A DNA stretch of 64,000 nt from Kitasatospora setae KM-6054 (GTDB taxonomy: Bacteria > Actinomycetota > Actinomycetes > Streptomycetales > Streptomycetaceae). The stretch lies in NCBI RefSeq assembly GCF_000269985.1, contig NC_016109.1:4774001-4838000 (forward strand). Direction: 5' to 3'. Shown here one piece after another: positions 17,577-29,113 of this stretch. The position numbers and the translations under genes are program-made. Each line of letters starts with the position of its first letter. Positions within the stretch are counted from its first letter, which is position 1. Below the pieces are notes generated by a model. That model saw nothing but the letters and a program-made list of their open reading frames with translations. It did not search any database and was not told the origin of the DNA.

Positions 17577-17827
17577 CACCGGGCGGAGGAGCGCCGCAGG
17601 GCCTCTCGCACTGCATCGACTGCGCGAACTCGGCGAGTCCGGACGACCTCGCCGGCACTCTCCTCACCTGCGACAACCACCTGATGTACGGCCGCGACCC
17701 GGTCAACGGCGGGTTCGGCGCGAACGTCCTGCCGACCGCCTCCGGAGTCGGCCACTTTGACTACTGGAACAGCGACGGCGCCTCCCCGCGGACGAAGGGG
17801 CGTGTCATCACCGGGGGGCTGGACTGA
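17577..17827 (+). pseudogene. C-terminal remnant of a second DUF1023-type hydrolase
   Basis: An open frame without a credible start ends at TGA 17825-17827, two bases before the next gene. Its end reads MYGRDPVNGGFGANVLPTAS then GVGHFDYWNSDG, which lines up with the tail of the intact hydrolase (WFGQDPASREFGGNRFAVEP, then SHSDYWDF). The part before that (SHCIDCANSASPDDLAGTLL) has no match there. It lacks the nucleophile region and is too short to be active. Upstream of about 17577 the frame is low-complexity Pro/Arg/Gly. Confidence 0.6.
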
Positions 17828-17829
17828 CC

Positions 17830-18198
17830 ATGCGACACCTACGACACCTACGACACCTGCGACTGATCACCATCCCCGCCGCGGCCCTGCTGCTGGCCTC
17901 CTGCGGGCTCACCCACGACCAGCTGAAGCCCACCATCACCAGGGCGGAGGGTGCCCTGAACACCAGGTTCCCCAACGGCAAGCCGGAAGGGAACAAGGCC
18001 GTCTTCGACGCCTTCGAGCAGAAGGTGCGCGCGAGGGGCTTCACCGAGAAATGGCGCGATTCCAGCGCCGTGATGTACCAGAACGCCGCCGACGGCTTCG
18101 CCATCGGACTGATCGAGAGTTCGGACTCGAGCAAGCTCCTGACCCTGTCCGTCTCCTCGCCGTGCGTCTGGCCGGACGGCACCCCGCCCAAGAAGTGA
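17830..18198 (+). CDS. Lipoprotein C of the WXG/DUF1023 locus
   Basis: 122 residues with lipobox LLLASC (Cys25). The signal peptide n-region is encoded by three near-perfect tandem 9-bp units (CGACACCTA) giving RHL-RHL-RHL, so its length could vary by slippage. The mature part is charged and of unknown family, unrelated to lipoproteins A and B. It sits directly after a hydrolase C-terminal remnant, like A after the intact hydrolase. Confidence 0.7.
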   Translation: MRHLRHLRHLRLITIPAAALLLASCGLTHDQLKPTITRAEGALNTRFPNGKPEGNKAVFDAFEQKVRARGFTEKWRDSSAVMYQNAADGFAIGLIESSDSSKLLTLSVSSPCVWPDGTPPKK

Positions 18199-18266
18199 CC
18201 GGCTCCCGTACCGGCGATCGCAAACGGGTGCCTGAACCGTCCGGCAGATCCTGTGGATCCCCGGGC

Positions 18267-18326
18267 GACGTGACCGACATCGTCACCGGCAACGGTGGCA
18301 ACACGACCAAGGAGAACCACTGTTGA
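18267..18326 (+). pseudogene. Short tail remnant of a third DUF1023-type hydrolase
   Basis: Twenty codons ending at TGA 18324-18326 encode DVTDIVTGNGGNTTKENHC, matching the last residues of the intact hydrolase (MAEIVTGNGGNATKQSPR). DNA identity runs on into the following lipoprotein gene, so 18278 to about 18483 is a copy of 16896 to about 17100. Nothing else of the hydrolase is seen upstream. Confidence 0.7.
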
Positions 18327-18895
18327 GGACCCGAACCCCGTTCGCCGCCTTCGCCACCGTCCTGCTGGCGGTGACGCTCACCGCCGGCTGTTCCGGCTCG
18401 GAGGATCTCGGGCCGCTCGGTGACCCGACCGCGGCGCAGCAGCGGATCGACTCGCTGATCGCCGGGACGGCCAAGGCGATCACCCCGGCGGTGACGCTCA
18501 CGCCGTACGTCGGGTTCACCTACGCCGAGGAACGGAACGTGGTCGGCAACAACACCGGCTACGCCGAGGTCGAGCGGGAGGACTCCCTGGAGGAGCGGAT
18601 CGCCGAGGGGAAGAAGGACGCCCTGCTCGACCAGGTGGAGAAGGACTGGACGGCCCAGGGCTGCACGGTCGACACCAAGGAACCGGACGACCGGCGGAAG
18701 TACACGGCGGCGACCTGCCCGGACAAGGCACACGTCATGGTGGACGCCGAGGGCAGCGCGGTGGTCATCAGGGCATGGGTGTCGAAGACGAAGTTCCGTA
18801 GCGGCGGCAACCCGTTCCCGGACACCCAGACCCCCCTCCCGCTCGCCAGCCACCACCCCGCCGGCCAGCAGGACCACTCCTACTGGTCGCACTGA
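18323..18895 (+). CDS. Lipoprotein B of the WXG/DUF1023 locus (paralogue of A)
   Basis: 190 residues, TTG start overlapping the remnant's stop as TTGA, exactly as in lipoprotein A. Lipobox LTAGC with Cys23. The first 50 residues are almost the same as A, the middle differs strongly (TPYVGFTYAEERNVVGNNTG against RQDWWYRYREERNGINNNTG), and the ending YWSH is kept. A conserved signal with a diverged core is what one expects of duplicated immunity genes. No function is known. Confidence 0.8.
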   Translation: MRTRTPFAAFATVLLAVTLTAGCSGSEDLGPLGDPTAAQQRIDSLIAGTAKAITPAVTLTPYVGFTYAEERNVVGNNTGYAEVEREDSLEERIAEGKKDALLDQVEKDWTAQGCTVDTKEPDDRRKYTAATCPDKAHVMVDAEGSAVVIRAWVSKTKFRSGGNPFPDTQTPLPLASHHPAGQQDHSYWSH

Positions 18896-19111
18896 CCCGT
18901 CCGCCCCGCCGGTGGCGTCCGTCCGCCGCGCCGCGCCGGCCGCGCCCGCCGTGCTGCCGGCCGGGGTGGCGCGGTGCGGTGCGTTCCGGGCCGCTTTTCC
19001 CGGCCGGATTCGGACCGATCCGGCCCGGAGTGTGGACAAGACGCCGCCCCCGGGTGCGTCATAGGGGGAACGTGAAACGGGTCACAGCCCCAGGGCGGCC
19101 GGAGGTGCCCC

Positions 19112-20449
19112 ATTCGAGTCCTGATCATCGGCGGCGGCTGCGCCGGACTGAGCGCCGCGCTGCGTCTCCAGCAGTTGCTGCGCGCCCGGTTGAGGGACCG
19201 CCGGGTCGAGCTGACGATCGTCGAGCCGCAGCCCTACCTGACGTTCCAGCCGCTGCTGGCCGAGGTCGCGGCCGGTTCCATCGACCCGCGCCACGTCGTC
19301 GTGCCGCTGCGCGCCGCGCTCCCCGACTGCCGGGTGCTCACCGCCCGGGTCACCCGGATCGACCACGCCACCCGCACCGCCTGGGTGGACGCGGCGCCGC
19401 GCGGCGAACTCCGACTGCCCACCGAAGTCCGGTACGACGTCCTGGTGATGGCCCCCGGCTCGGTCTCCCGGACCGCCCCCGTGCCGGGCTTGGCCGAGCA
19501 CGGCATGGGCTTCGCGACCGTCGGCGAGGCGGTCGCCCTGCGCAACCACGTGCTGGAGCAGCTCGACCTGGCCTCCTCCACCCGCGACCCCGAACTCCGG
19601 CACGCCGCACTGACGTTCGTCTTCGTCGGGGCCGGCTACGCAGGTGTCGGCGCGCTCGCCGAACTGGAGGACATGGCCCGCACCGCCACCAAGGGGTACC
19701 ACAACCTCGACCCGGACGACCTGCGCTGGATCCTGGTCGAGGCGAAGGACCGCATCCTCGGCGAGGAGACCCCCGAACTCGCCACCCACACCCTCGCCGA
19801 ACTGCGCGAACGCAACATCGACGTCCGGCTCTCCACCACTCTGGAGTCCGCCACCGACCGGCTGATGCTGCTCTCCGACGGCAGCCGCTTCGCCGCCCGC
19901 ACCCTGGTCTGGACGGCCGGCATCCGCCCCGCGCCCGTCCTCTCGCTCACCGACCTCCCGCTCGACGGCGCCGGCCGGATCACCTGTCTCCCCACCCTGC
20001 GGATCGCCGCCCCCGACGGCACCCCGCTGCCCGACGCCTGGGCCGCCGGGGACTGCGCCTCCGTCCCCGACCTCACCGGCGAACCCTGCGCCCCGAACGC
20101 CCAACACGCCCTGGCCCAGGCCAGACTGCTCGCCGAGAACCTGGCCGCCGAACTGGCCGGCCAGCCCCTCGCCGACTACCGCCCCGACCAGCCCGCCTGC
20201 TCCACCTCGCTCGGCCTGCGCCGCGCCGTCGCCCACACCCGCCGCGGCACCCGGCTCACCGGCCGCCGCGCCTGGTGGCTGCACCGCGCCCGCCAGTTGC
20301 GCCGGCTGCCGACCCGGGAGCGCCGGATCCGGGTGCTGACGGACTGGCTGTTCGGCGGCCTCTTCCAGCGCGAGATCGTCTCGCTGGGCACCATCGAGCA
20401 CCCTCGGGCCGAGTTCGAGTCGGGCTTCACCAGCGGCCCCGGTACCTGA
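19112..20449 (+). CDS. ndh: Type II NADH dehydrogenase, apparent AUU start
   Basis: FAD-dependent NADH:quinone oxidoreductase of the Ndh family, about 445 residues. The first FAD loop VLIIGGGCAGLSAAL starts at residue 3; the NADH loop FVFVGAGYAGVGALAELEDM is near 169-188; WAAGDCA near 310-316 is the second FAD-binding motif. Between the in-frame stop at 19073 and the FAD loop there is no ATG, GTG, TTG or CTG. A perfect GGAGGTG ribosome site at 19101-19107 is correctly spaced from ATT at 19112, which begins the normal Ndh N-terminus (RVLIIGGG). A TTG at 19175 would delete the FAD loop and is rejected. So the gene appears to start with AUU, or carries a recent ATG to ATT change. Confidence 0.8.
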   Translation: MRVLIIGGGCAGLSAALRLQQLLRARLRDRRVELTIVEPQPYLTFQPLLAEVAAGSIDPRHVVVPLRAALPDCRVLTARVTRIDHATRTAWVDAAPRGELRLPTEVRYDVLVMAPGSVSRTAPVPGLAEHGMGFATVGEAVALRNHVLEQLDLASSTRDPELRHAALTFVFVGAGYAGVGALAELEDMARTATKGYHNLDPDDLRWILVEAKDRILGEETPELATHTLAELRERNIDVRLSTTLESATDRLMLLSDGSRFAARTLVWTAGIRPAPVLSLTDLPLDGAGRITCLPTLRIAAPDGTPLPDAWAAGDCASVPDLTGEPCAPNAQHALAQARLLAENLAAELAGQPLADYRPDQPACSTSLGLRRAVAHTRRGTRLTGRRAWWLHRARQLRRLPTRERRIRVLTDWLFGGLFQREIVSLGTIEHPRAEFESGFTSGPGT

Positions 20450-20536
20450 CTCTCCCCCCGTCCCCTTCCCACCTCCGCCCTCCCTTCCCTCTCTTCTCCC
20501 CCCTCTCCTCCTGCGGCCCTTTCCCGGCGCACTGAA

Positions 20537-20583
20537 GCGCACCCCCGGCGCGCGTTCTCCGGAACGCGCCGTACCGGGGGCGC
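20537..20583 (+). terminator. Terminator-like hairpin after ndh
   Basis: Two stacked inverted repeats: outer CCCCCGG (542-548 of this kilobase) with CCGGGGG (574-580), inner GCGCGTTC (550-557) with GAACGCGC (562-569). It follows a 60-base C/T-only tract downstream of the ndh stop. Confidence 0.55.
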
Positions 20584-20662
20584 GACTTCCGGAATCACGC
20601 CGGAGCCTGACAGGATCAACCCCGACGGAATCATTACGGCGAGTGCGACGGTGCCCACGCGT

Positions 20663-20675
20663 TGTGATCATCACA
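20663..20675. promoter_or_regulatory. 13-bp palindrome upstream of the phosphatase gene
   Basis: TGTGAT-C-ATCACA is perfect about a central C. It shares the core TGATCATCA with the palindrome at 14175-14187 in front of the WXG locus. The half-sites resemble CRP but the spacing is three bases instead of six. Confidence 0.4.
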
Positions 20676-20734
20676 CTGCAAGGGCCCTCTCTGCAGGCAC
20701 CACCCCCCATCAGTCCCCGAGGAAGCGGCCGACG

Positions 20735-21985
20735 TTGAACCTCATGCGCTGGAGCGCCCGGCTCACCGGAGCCACCTGGCGGGCCACCCCCGCCACCGCG
20801 GACGAATCCGTCACCGTCCCCGGCCCGCGCGATCCGGCCGCCCCCTGTCACGACCCCCGCGACGCCGAGCAGCCCTACGACCTGCACGACGTCCTGCGCC
20901 GCCTGCCCGCCCCCGTCGCCCTCACCCACGGGCCCCAGCACCACCTCGGCTACGCCAACCAGGCCTACCGCGAGCTGTTCGGCGCCCGCACCCCCGGCCG
21001 TCCCGCCGCCGAATCCCTGCCCGAGCTCGCCACCCTCGGCGTGCTCCCGCTGCTCGACCAGGTCCTGCGCAGCGGACGCCCGCGCAGCGTGAAGTCCCGC
21101 TGCATCCTCGGCCTCGGCGGCAACCGCTACTACAACATCGCCTGCGTCCCGCTCGGCCCCGACGAGCACGCCGCCCCCGCCGGCGTCCTGGTCTTCGCCA
21201 CCGAGGTCACCGACCAGGTCCAGTCCGCCGGCCGCCTCCGCGAAGCCGAACGCCGCCAGCGCGAAGCCGCCGTCACCCTCCAGCACAGCCTCCTCCCGCA
21301 GAAGCTCGAACAGCCCGACACCCTCCACGTCGCCGCCACCTACCAGCCCGGCGGAGCCGACGCCGCGGTCGGCGGCGACTGGTACGACGTGATCGGCCTC
21401 GGCGGCGGCCGCACCGCCCTCGTCATCGGCGACGTCATGGGCCGCGGCCTGCGCGCCGCCGCCGTCATGGGCCAGCTCCGCACCGCCGTCCGCGCCTACG
21501 CCCGCCTCGACCTCCCCCCGCACGAGGTGATGACCCTCCTCGACGGCCTCGCCATGGAGATCGACGCCAACCAGATCGCCACCTGCACCTACGCCGTCTG
21601 GGACCCGGCCGCCACCACCCTCGTCTACGCCTCCGCCGGCCACCTCCCCCTCCTCCTGCGCGGCCCCGACGGCACCGTCCTGCGCGGCGAGGAACAGAAC
21701 GGCCCCCCGCTCGGCACCGGCGGCGCCGGCCACCTCTCCCACACCCTCCGCCTCCTCCCCGGCACCACCGGCGTCCTCTACACCGACGGCCTGGTCGAAC
21801 GCCGCGACCAGGACATCGACCAGGGCATCGACCACCTCGCCCGCACCCTCACCAGCCCCGTCGGCACCCCCGACACCGTCTGCTCCCGCCTCCTGCGCGC
21901 CCTCGGCGTCACCGCCGAGCACGACGACGACGTCGCGGTCCTGGTCTTCCAGGTGCCACTTGATCCGGAGCCCACGGGTGTGTAA
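20735..21985 (+). CDS. PAS-domain SpoIIE/RsbU-type protein phosphatase
   Basis: About 416 residues from a TTG at 20735 that has a GAGGAAG site 9-15 bases upstream; an ATG at 20744 and an open extension to 20651 are alternatives. A PAS-like sensor covers about 50-160 (LTHGPQHHLGYANQAYRELF), a short coiled helix follows (RLREAERRQREAAVTLQ), then a PP2C/SpoIIE phosphatase domain (190-410) with GGDWYDV, GDVMGRG and a final EHDDDVAVLVF holding the metal-binding Asp residues. Such enzymes dephosphorylate anti-sigma-factor antagonists. No partner kinase or antagonist is adjacent. Its stop codon TAA is part of the -10 box of an rRNA promoter. Confidence 0.87.
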   Translation: MNLMRWSARLTGATWRATPATADESVTVPGPRDPAAPCHDPRDAEQPYDLHDVLRRLPAPVALTHGPQHHLGYANQAYRELFGARTPGRPAAESLPELATLGVLPLLDQVLRSGRPRSVKSRCILGLGGNRYYNIACVPLGPDEHAAPAGVLVFATEVTDQVQSAGRLREAERRQREAAVTLQHSLLPQKLEQPDTLHVAATYQPGGADAAVGGDWYDVIGLGGGRTALVIGDVMGRGLRAAAVMGQLRTAVRAYARLDLPPHEVMTLLDGLAMEIDANQIATCTYAVWDPAATTLVYASAGHLPLLLRGPDGTVLRGEEQNGPPLGTGGAGHLSHTLRLLPGTTGVLYTDGLVERRDQDIDQGIDHLARTLTSPVGTPDTVCSRLLRALGVTAEHDDDVAVLVFQVPLDPEPTGV

Positions 21986-21988
21986 AGT
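21960..21988 (+). promoter_or_regulatory. rRNA operon promoter P1
   Basis: TTGATC (21960-21965), 17 bases, TAAAGT (21983-21988): a near-consensus promoter for the principal sigma factor. The -10 box contains the TAA stop codon of the phosphatase gene. Confidence 0.65.
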
Positions 21989-22511
21989 TCTTCGAGTTGC
22001 CTGACAGGGAGCACCGAGCACGCGGTCTGCGTGGACGGTCCCGGGGCGGCCAATCCCTGAGAAACCAGTTCGATGATCCGTGGCGGGTCGGCGTGTCTTT
22101 CGCGTCCTCGTTCGTATTTCGGCGTGCTCGTTTTCGGAGATTGCGGCCGATTCGCTTTTCGGAGCGGGGATCGGCTAGAGTTTGAAACGTCGGACGGGCC
22201 GTCAGGTCGCGGAAGACGAAAGCGGATCGGATCGAATGAAACTCCGGAAAACGGAGCGGAAAACATCTGCTAAGCTGGAAACACGAAAGAACGAAGCGCC
22301 CGGAGATGCGGTCGGAAGGCCGGTCGAAGGAAGCGTCCGTTCCTTGAGAACTCAACAGCGTGCCAAAAGTCAACGCCAGATATGTTGACATCCCCGGCCG
22401 GCCGACGTGTTCGGTTGGTTGGAGATTCCTTTATGAAGTAACACTAGCGAGGACGCAGTGCGCGGGGCCGCCCTATTCCGGCTGGTCGCCGTGCCGCTCT
22501 TTGTGAAGACA
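21989..22511 (+). promoter_or_regulatory. rRNA operon leader with further promoters
   Basis: About 520 bases, clearly less GC-rich than the rest of the window. Two more -10-like boxes are seen, TAGAGT (22176-22181) and TAAGCT (22272-22277), each followed by a similar (T/G)GGAAAC or TTGAAAC start region. The first is preceded by two TTTTCGGAG repeats (22131 and 22156). Further down, around 22343-22360, is the palindromic TTGAGAACTCAA typical of actinobacterial rRNA leaders, related to TTGAGAACTG in the 16S-23S spacer. These parts probably serve antitermination and RNase III processing. No gene is present. Confidence 0.6.
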
Positions 22512-27440
<4,929 letters not shown>

Positions 27441-27508
27441 TCGCGTCCACTGTGTTGTTCTGAAACAACGACCCCCACCGCATGGTGGGTGGTGCACAGT
27501 TTCATAGT

Positions 27509-27626
27509 GTTTCGGTGGTCATAGCGTGAGGGAAACGCCCGGTTACATTCCGAACCCGGAAGCTAAGCCTCACAGCGCCGATGGTACTGCAGGGGGGACC
27601 CTGTGGGAGAGTAGGACGCCGCCGAA
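27509..27626 (+). rRNA. 5S ribosomal RNA
   Basis: About 118 bases. The 5' end TTTCGGTGGTCATAGCG pairs with the 3' end ACGCCGCCGAA; the central ACATTCCGAACCCGGAAGCT loop is present. It lies about 70 bases after the 23S. Confidence 0.94.
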
Positions 27627-27639
27627 CAATCTTTCAAGG

Positions 27640-27671
27640 AAAGGGCTCCAGCCGTCAGGCTGGGGCCCTTT
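27640..27671 (+). terminator. rRNA operon terminator
   Basis: 14-bp stem (27640-27653 and 27658-27671, one G-U pair) with loop GTCA and a T-rich end, 14 bases after the 5S. A classical intrinsic terminator. Confidence 0.9.
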
Positions 27672-27704
27672 TCGCATTTCTGCATTTCCGGATCTCCACT
27701 GGGG

Positions 27705-27866
27705 ATTCCGGCCGGTGACCCAGCGGGCGTCGTGCGAAGCGAGGAAGGCGACGACGTCGGCGACGTCGGCGATGCGGCCGAGGGCGGTGAGGGAGGCGGC
27801 GGAGCCGGCCGCTAGGGCCGAACTGGCGTTGGCGGCCTGGCCGGAGGAGGACGCCCCGGTCCGGTG
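27705..27866 (-). pseudogene. C-terminal remnant of a short-chain dehydrogenase/reductase gene
   Basis: The minus strand encodes LTALGRIADVADVVAFLASH then DARWVTG, the usual C-terminal block of SDR enzymes (ALGRxGxPxDIADVVAFLASDDARWVTGQ). After it the normal ending with GG is missing and the frame runs into the rRNA terminator. Upstream no SDR sequence remains before mycothiol synthase begins on the other strand. So only about 30-50 residues of a lost gene survive. Confidence 0.65.
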
Positions 27867-27907
27867 ATCCGTACGGAAAACCGGCCGGAGAACGTACGCT
27901 CGCTGGC

Positions 27908-28828
27908 ATGCGGACTTCTGAGAACACGTCAGGTGCGGGCCGGATCGAGCGGATCGAGGCGCTGGCGCCCGAGCAGGCGGGGGCGGTGCGCGAGTTGCTC
28001 GCCGCGGCGGCCGGGGCGGACGGGCGGGAGGCGGTGTCGGAGGCCGGGCGGCTGCGGGTGCGGCCGGACAGCCCGCGGGCGGGGGTGCGGCACCTGGTGC
28101 AGTCGGTGGACGGCGCGGTGGTCGGCTACGCGCAGCTGGAGGGCGAGCGGCCGGGCACGGTGGAGCTGACGGTCGCCCCGGCCGAGCGCGGCCGGGGCCT
28201 GGGCGGCGCGCTGGTGGACGCGGTGCTGGCCGAGGGCGCGGGCGGGCTGGACTTCTGGGCGCACGGCGGACTGCCGGCCGCCCGGCACCTGGCCGAGCGG
28301 CACGGCGCGGTGCTGGTGCGCGAGCTGCGGCAGATGCGGCGCACCGCGGCGGCGCCGGACGCGGTGCCGCTGCCCGCCGGCGTCGAGCTGCGGACCTTCG
28401 AGCCGGGCCGGGACGAGGCGGCCTGGCTGGCGCTGAACGCGCTGGCGTTCGCGCACCACCCGGAGCAGGGCTCCTGGACGGAGCGCGACCTGGCGGAGCG
28501 GATCGCCGAGCCCTGGTTCGACCCGAAGGGCTTCTTCCTCGCGGAGCGGGACGGCCGGCTGGTGGGCTTCCACTGGACGAAGGTCCAGCCGGACGGCCTC
28601 GGCGAGGTGTACGTGGTGGGGGTGGATCCGGCCGAACAGGGTAATGGCCTGGGGAAGGCGCTGACGGCGGCGGGCCTGCGGCACCTGATCCTGGAACGCG
28701 GCCTGCCGACGGTGATGCTGTACGTGGACGCGGACAACGCCGCGGCCGTCCGGGTGTACGAGCGGCTCGGTTTCGCGGTCCACGAGGTCGACCTGATGTA
28801 CCGCTGGGCGCCGTCCGGGGAGCGCTGA
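27908..28828 (+). CDS. mshD: Mycothiol synthase
   Basis: 306 residues with two GNAT acetyltransferase domains. It catalyses the last step of mycothiol synthesis, acetylation of Cys-GlcN-Ins with acetyl-CoA. Domain 1 (about 20-150) has ELTVAPAERGRGLGGALVDA; domain 2 (about 160-300) has EVYVVGVDPAEQGNGLGKAL, both with the acetyl-CoA pyrophosphate loop, and the C-terminal DADNAAAVRVYERLGFAVHE is typical of MshD. The first residues are charged. It is single copy and stands alone just after the rRNA operon. Confidence 0.92.
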   Translation: MRTSENTSGAGRIERIEALAPEQAGAVRELLAAAAGADGREAVSEAGRLRVRPDSPRAGVRHLVQSVDGAVVGYAQLEGERPGTVELTVAPAERGRGLGGALVDAVLAEGAGGLDFWAHGGLPAARHLAERHGAVLVRELRQMRRTAAAPDAVPLPAGVELRTFEPGRDEAAWLALNALAFAHHPEQGSWTERDLAERIAEPWFDPKGFFLAERDGRLVGFHWTKVQPDGLGEVYVVGVDPAEQGNGLGKALTAAGLRHLILERGLPTVMLYVDADNAAAVRVYERLGFAVHEVDLMYRWAPSGER

Positions 28829-29113
28829 GCGGGTCGGAGGCGGGCGGAAGGGAGCGTCCGCTAGCAGCCACGGGGGCGACGGACTCAGCTTTCCTCCTGG
28901 CCATGCGGTGTTTACCGTGGATTCAATCGGCGCCGCGAAGATCACAGAATGTCGTCCGTATTGCCACGTCCGCGTCACCGCTCCACCCACCGCCCGGCCG
29001 GGCGGATCCTGGCCTCCCCGGGCGGGTGGACGTGGTTCGACGAGGACGAGCAGCCTGCGGAGTCATGCCCTTCGCCCCACTGGGACCGCGTCCTGCAGGA
29101 GGAGCTGGAACTG

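Noticed and set aside
17494..17760. Plus-strand frame starting with ATG at 17494
   Set aside because: It overlaps the end of lipoprotein A, is Pro/Arg-rich, and a different frame here matches the hydrolase tail.
19082..22021. Minus-strand frame of 979 codons opposite ndh and the phosphatase
   Set aside because: Antisense shadow; its composition is Gly/Ala/Val-rich without motifs.
28905..28930. PHO box upstream of ppk
   Set aside because: GTTTACC and ATTCAA lie about 11 bases apart but match the PhoP unit poorly compared with the clear box at pstS.
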